Origin: Dehalobacter alkaniphilus
GTDB lineage: Bacteria; Bacillota; Desulfitobacteriia; Desulfitobacteriales; Syntrophobotulaceae
Assembly (NCBI GenBank): GCA_040500365.1
Contig: CP148031.1
Location: 1,426,001-1,490,000, forward strand
Reading direction: 5' to 3'
DNA: 64,000 nt
The notes under the pieces were generated by a model that worked only from the letters and a program-made list of their open reading frames with translations, did no database searches and had not been told where the DNA came from. Position 1 is the stretch's first letter. Each line of letters starts with the position of its first letter. Shown piece by piece: positions 60,598 through 64,000 of this stretch. The translations under genes and the position numbers were made by a program.

Positions 60598-62055
60598 CTA
60601 TAGTACCGGTGCCAGAAGTCGCGAAATGGACTCTTTAAACTTAATCAGACTGGAACGCTTCGCATATTTTTCGGGCGTCAGTTCGGTACATAAAAGCAGA
60701 TCTTCATTATAAATTTTGCAGAGATTTTCCGAAATGCCGACATCATAAATAAATGCATTGACTTCAAAATTCAGTCGGAAGCTTCTGATGTCAAAATTCG
60801 CCGTACCGACAGAAGCTATTTTTTTATCGACCACGATGGTTTTCGAGTGCAGAAAACCGTTATTGTAGATATAGATCTTGGCCCCGGCTTTGATCAGTTC
60901 CCCGACAAAGGAATACGTTGCCCAGTAGACAAAAATATGATCCGGTTTGTTCGGGATCATTATTTTCACATCGACACCGGACAGCGCGGCAATTTTCAGA
61001 ACTTCGAGGATACTGGAGTCAGGCACAAAATAAGGCGTGTGGATATAGATAGATTTCTTGGCAGAGTTGATCATTTTGATATAACCCTGCTTGATTTCTT
61101 CATGGGGAGAATCCGGGCCGGAGGAGACGATCTGAATACCGCTCGTTCCGACAACTGCTGGTTCAGGGTAATACTTTGCCGAATGCTTGATTTTTTCACC
61201 TGAAGCAACTTTCCAGTCGAGCAGGAATCTTGTCTGCATACTGAGAACAGCGGTTCCTGTTATTTTGAGGTGAGTATCACGCCAATAACCCATCTTTTTC
61301 TTCAGGTTGATGTATTCATTGCCGACATTGAAGCCGCCGATATAACCTATCTGACCGTCAATGATCACTAGTTTACGGTGGTTTCTGTAATTGAGCCTCA
61401 GGTTAATATAACTCAGAAATGAAGGGGAAAATTTTTCGACACTTCCGCCGGCATCAATCAGAGGCTGAAAATCATCCTTCCGCAGTTTGTTACCGAAGGA
61501 ATCAACCAGTAGCCTGACTTCAAGGCCTTCTTTGGCTTTTTCGGTCAGAATTTTGATTAATTGCAGCCCCAACGAATCTCTTTTAATAATAAAATACAGA
61601 ACGTGAATATGGTCTTTGGCTTCGAGGATCGTGCGAAAAAGGTCTTCGAATTTCTTTCTGCCGTTTATAAATATTTCTACGCTATTGTCCTGGGAAAAGA
61701 GTGCCTGGCTCTGAATCTGATGTAGCAGAATCATATCTTTGTAGTTTTCCATTGCTGGGTCATTAAAGGTCAATCTTCCAGACTGAAGATCTTCAATTTC
61801 TTTGTTTAAAAGCGCAGCATATTTCAAATGTTCCTCCGCTCCGAGTTGGAACATTTTTTTGCGCGTCAGATTCTGAGAAAACATAAAATATAGAATCGCT
61901 CCACCGGCGGGGAACAAAAATAAAACAAGAATCCAGGCCAAGGTGGAGGTTGGATTTCTTCTTTCTAAAAAAATAACGGTACAGGCCAGTAAAATATTGA
62001 TAATATATAAAACGGTAACAACGTGGGAACTGAGTTCTGTAAAGGATAGTGTCAT
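60598..62055 (-). CDS. cls: Cardiolipin synthase (Cls, phospholipase D family)
   Basis: Membrane enzyme that joins two phosphatidylglycerols into cardiolipin. Two N-terminal helices (VLYIINILLACTVIFLE and LAWILVLFLFPAGGAILYF) are followed by two HKD catalytic motifs, HRKLVIIDGQIGYIGGFNVG and HSKTIVVDKKIASVGTANFD. 485 residues, standard. Terminal text YAKRSSLIKFKESISRLLAP is the usual ending. Minus-strand gene between ybaK and the DUF2953 gene. Confidence 0.95.
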   Translation of the reverse strand: MTLSFTELSSHVVTVLYIINILLACTVIFLERRNPTSTLAWILVLFLFPAGGAILYFMFSQNLTRKKMFQLGAEEHLKYAALLNKEIEDLQSGRLTFNDPAMENYKDMILLHQIQSQALFSQDNSVEIFINGRKKFEDLFRTILEAKDHIHVLYFIIKRDSLGLQLIKILTEKAKEGLEVRLLVDSFGNKLRKDDFQPLIDAGGSVEKFSPSFLSYINLRLNYRNHRKLVIIDGQIGYIGGFNVGNEYINLKKKMGYWRDTHLKITGTAVLSMQTRFLLDWKVASGEKIKHSAKYYPEPAVVGTSGIQIVSSGPDSPHEEIKQGYIKMINSAKKSIYIHTPYFVPDSSILEVLKIAALSGVDVKIMIPNKPDHIFVYWATYSFVGELIKAGAKIYIYNNGFLHSKTIVVDKKIASVGTANFDIRSFRLNFEVNAFIYDVGISENLCKIYNEDLLLCTELTPEKYAKRSSLIKFKESISRLLAPVL

Positions 62056-62207
62056 TATATCGTTCCTCTCAAAAACATCTGTTTATTCTTTTATATCAGA
62101 AAGATGTCAAGCTGGCAATTATTTTGTAAAATGGCAAATTTTCATAGAACGGCACAATAATGGGAATACCATAGAGAGGACGAAATATTTCTAAGTGGAG
62201 GCAAGTC

Positions 62208-62903
62208 ATGACGATTCTTGCGCTGCTCACAGCCTGCTTGATTTGGCTGCTGGTTTTAGCGCTGTTAAAAATCAATCTGCTCATCGATTATACTTTCAAA
62301 AATTTTAGCAGTGTGTTGAAGATCCATTATCAAGCTGCATTGTTCCGGTCCAATCTGGAGATAAACATTCCGGCAGAGATGGTCTCGACCGGCTTTCTTT
62401 ATTTTCTGTTGAACAGCATAGAAAATATACAGCAAAATGACTGCCCGGACAGAAAATCAAAAAATAATGCTGACTCGACCAGAAAACGTTACCGGTTGAT
62501 AAAGCATTTTCTGCGGGAGGCTGTTCGTCATTATGGCTATTCCTCCGCAAGTATCAGACGGCTGCAACAAAGTTTTTCCAAAATAATCCGCTCTTTTTAT
62601 CGTAAAATGACAGTTCATTCCCTCCAGGCCGATCTTGAACTTGGCGGCAGGGATGCTGCCGAGACGGGTTACTTGACGGGAGCCTGCTGGACAGCCTTTG
62701 GGTTTATCTCGGCAAGACTGCACAGGTATATCTCGCTAAAGCAAGATGACTTTAGATACCGGGTAATTCCGAATTTTACCGAAAATATATTTTTATTTAG
62801 ACTTTGCTGCATATTAAATCTAAAAAGCAGCCATATTATTTTTACAGGCTATAAATTCCTATTAATGATCTTAAAAAACAGGAGGACTAGGAATTATGGA
62901 TGA
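62208..62903 (+). CDS. DUF2953-type membrane protein
   Basis: Protein of 231 residues with an N-terminal helix (MTILALLTACLIWLLVLALL) and a weakly conserved body (GRDAAETGYLTGACWTAFGF). Position directly before ytfJ, with an 8-bp overlap, is the typical place for DUF2953 genes in spore formers, which supports the assignment and suggests a sporulation role. GTGGAGGCAAGTC is the ribosome site. Confidence 0.8.
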   Translation: MTILALLTACLIWLLVLALLKINLLIDYTFKNFSSVLKIHYQAALFRSNLEINIPAEMVSTGFLYFLLNSIENIQQNDCPDRKSKNNADSTRKRYRLIKHFLREAVRHYGYSSASIRRLQQSFSKIIRSFYRKMTVHSLQADLELGGRDAAETGYLTGACWTAFGFISARLHRYISLKQDDFRYRVIPNFTENIFLFRLCCILNLKSSHIIFTGYKFLLMILKNRRTRNYG

Positions 62904-63330
62904 ACATCCAATTGAAAATCTGATGCAGACAGCGATGGATAGTATCCAAAAAATGATAAATGTAAACACAGTGATTGGAGACCCGGTCGAAACACCAAGT
63001 GGCTCTGTGATTATACCTGTTTCCAGGGTATCCTGCGGTTTTGCAGCCGGCGGCAGCGAATTTTCTTCCGCTGAGGGAGAAAAAGAGGAGGAGAAAAAAA
63101 ATGAAAACGCTTCCAAGATGCCTTTTGGTGGAGGAAGCGGCGGTGGGGTATCGGTAAAACCTGTAGGTTTTCTGGTTGTAAACCAAAATCAGGTCCGACT
63201 GCTTCCGGTCGAAGGAAATATGATTGCAGAACGCATCATTGACGAAATGCCTAATCTAATGGATAAATTGTCCCATATGGTCAATAGAAAGAGATTCCAC
63301 CGTGAAGACGGGTATGAAGAAAGATGCTAA
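62896..63330 (+). CDS. ytfJ: GerW/YtfJ family sporulation protein
   Basis: Small protein of 144 residues made in sporulating cells and needed for proper germination in relatives. Signature: HPIENLMQTAMDSIQKMINV, VIGDPVETPSGSVIIPVSRV, FAAGGSEF and GFLVVNQNQVRLLPVEG. A Gly-rich loop (PFGGGSGGGVSVKPV) is characteristic. AGGAGGACTAGGAATT precedes the ATG. Overlaps the DUF2953 gene; spmA follows. Confidence 0.95.
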   Translation: MDEHPIENLMQTAMDSIQKMINVNTVIGDPVETPSGSVIIPVSRVSCGFAAGGSEFSSAEGEKEEEKKNENASKMPFGGGSGGGVSVKPVGFLVVNQNQVRLLPVEGNMIAERIIDEMPNLMDKLSHMVNRKRFHREDGYEERC

Positions 63331-63404
63331 TAAAGTATATATGCCGGCAAACAGCATGTCCCTGATATCGTCGAGATATTTTTGAAATTGTCTATTCTTC
63401 TATT

Positions 63405-63438
63405 CCCCCTGCTGAAAACATACATTTTAAGCAGGGGG
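63405..63438 (+). terminator. Hairpin between ytfJ and spmA, overlapping the spmA ribosome site
   Basis: CCCCCTGCT (63405-63413) pairs with AGCAGGGGG (63430-63438), then TTTCTGTT. The 3' arm contains the GGGGG likely to serve as the spmA ribosome site, with the ATG 8 nt later. It may be a weak terminator or hide the site; sequence cannot decide. Confidence 0.55.
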
Positions 63439-63446
63439 TTTCTGTT

Positions 63447-64000
63447 ATGGTCAATTTGATCTGGCTGGTTATGCTGATCTGCGGCATTATTGTCGCTGCC
63501 CTGAATGGAAATATCGATCAGGTCACTGCGTCGGCCCTTCAGGCTTCTGAACTCGGGGTAGAAGTGGCAATCCAGTTAATGGGTGTCATGAGCCTGTGGC
63601 TGGGTATCATGCATATTGCTGAAAAAGCAGGACTCATCCGGCACCTGGCCAGAATAAGCGCCCCGGTGGTCAGAAAACTTTTTCCGTCGCTCAGGGCGGA
63701 TAGTCCTGCCTTCGGCCCAATTGTCATGAATCTCTGTGCGAATATCCTCGGTCTGGGTAATGCCGCTACGCCGTTTGGCCTGAAGGCCATGCAGGAGTTA
63801 CAGAAAGAAAACCCGGATCAGGAAACAGCCAGTCCCGCGATGATTACGTTTCTGGCGCTGAATACGTCCTGTATTACGATTATTCCGGCCACAATCATTG
63901 CTGTCAGAATGAAGGCCGGATCGGCCAATCCAGTCGAGATTATTGGGACGACAGTTTTTGCCACAGGGTGTGCCATGGCCTCAGCCATCATTGCAGATGT
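63447..64000 (+). CDS. spmA: Spore maturation protein SpmA, 3' partial
   Basis: Nucleoside-recognition-domain membrane protein needed for dehydration of the spore core. The visible 184 codons run off the right edge without a stop. Diagnostic text: MSLWLGIMHIAEKAGLIRHL, SPAFGPIVMNLCANILGLGN and ATPFGLKAMQELQ. Helices alternate along the sequence. The start is the ATG at 63447. Usually paired with spmB, expected just outside the window. Confidence 0.94.
   Translation, partial: MVNLIWLVMLICGIIVAALNGNIDQVTASALQASELGVEVAIQLMGVMSLWLGIMHIAEKAGLIRHLARISAPVVRKLFPSLRADSPAFGPIVMNLCANILGLGNAATPFGLKAMQELQKENPDQETASPAMITFLALNTSCITIIPATIIAVRMKAGSANPVEIIGTTVFATGCAMASAIIAD

Overview
The window looks like chromosomal DNA of an anaerobic, endospore-forming Firmicute with moderate GC, most like the Desulfitobacterium/Dehalobacter/Desulfosporosinus group. 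The evidence is a gerA-type germination operon plus ytfJ and spmA (sporulation), a menaquinone operon, the siroheme-dependent alternative heme route (ahb/nirJ genes), strong GGAGG ribosome sites and clostridial-type c-di-GMP-I riboswitches. No tRNA, rRNA, CRISPR array, insertion sequence or phage gene was recognised. The lineage is inferred from gene content only.

Layout. 1-11.7 kb is an exopolysaccharide locus: a flippase cut by the window edge, a sugar aminotransferase, rmlA and rmlB, three GH26 glycoside hydrolase paralogs interleaved with an ATP-grasp ligase, a Wzz-like chain-length protein with its tyrosine kinase, and galU. The third GH26 gene sits behind two tandem c-di-GMP-I riboswitches. 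12.0-15.3 kb has an orphan response regulator divergent from a large histidine kinase, then mscL. 15.4-28.3 kb looks like a surface-modification island: several GT2 glycosyltransferases (two with TPR-like tails), a membrane protein with an in-register heptad repeat of 147-bp period, a FliB-type lysine methylase, a DNRLRE-type protein, a methyltransferase and a large secreted phosphodiester glycosidase-like protein.

28.4-40.6 kb is housekeeping: rsgA, an MFS exporter, icd and a men operon (menF-D-H-B-E-C plus a hotdog thioesterase) that covers chorismate to 1,4-dihydroxy-2-naphthoate; menA and menG are not here. 40.8-43.0 kb holds small poorly known genes. 43.3-46.6 kb is an alternative heme operon (AhbC-like, AhbD-like and an AhbA-AhbB fusion). 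46.7-50.7 kb is gerAA-AB-AC. 50.8-64 kb is mixed: DAHP synthase, class II aldolase, a diguanylate cyclase with an I-site, inositol monophosphatase family, a FAD/Rieske oxidoreductase, EcsC, DUF2007, tautomerase, DegV, HD protein, Fur family, YbaK, cardiolipin synthase, DUF2953, YtfJ and SpmA (cut by the right edge).

The signals most worth following are the riboswitch-controlled GH26 family inside the polysaccharide locus, the heptad-repeat membrane protein beside FliB and many glycosyltransferases, and the histidine kinase with a degenerate receiver domain. A diguanylate cyclase is encoded about 44 kb from the riboswitches; linking the two is inference.
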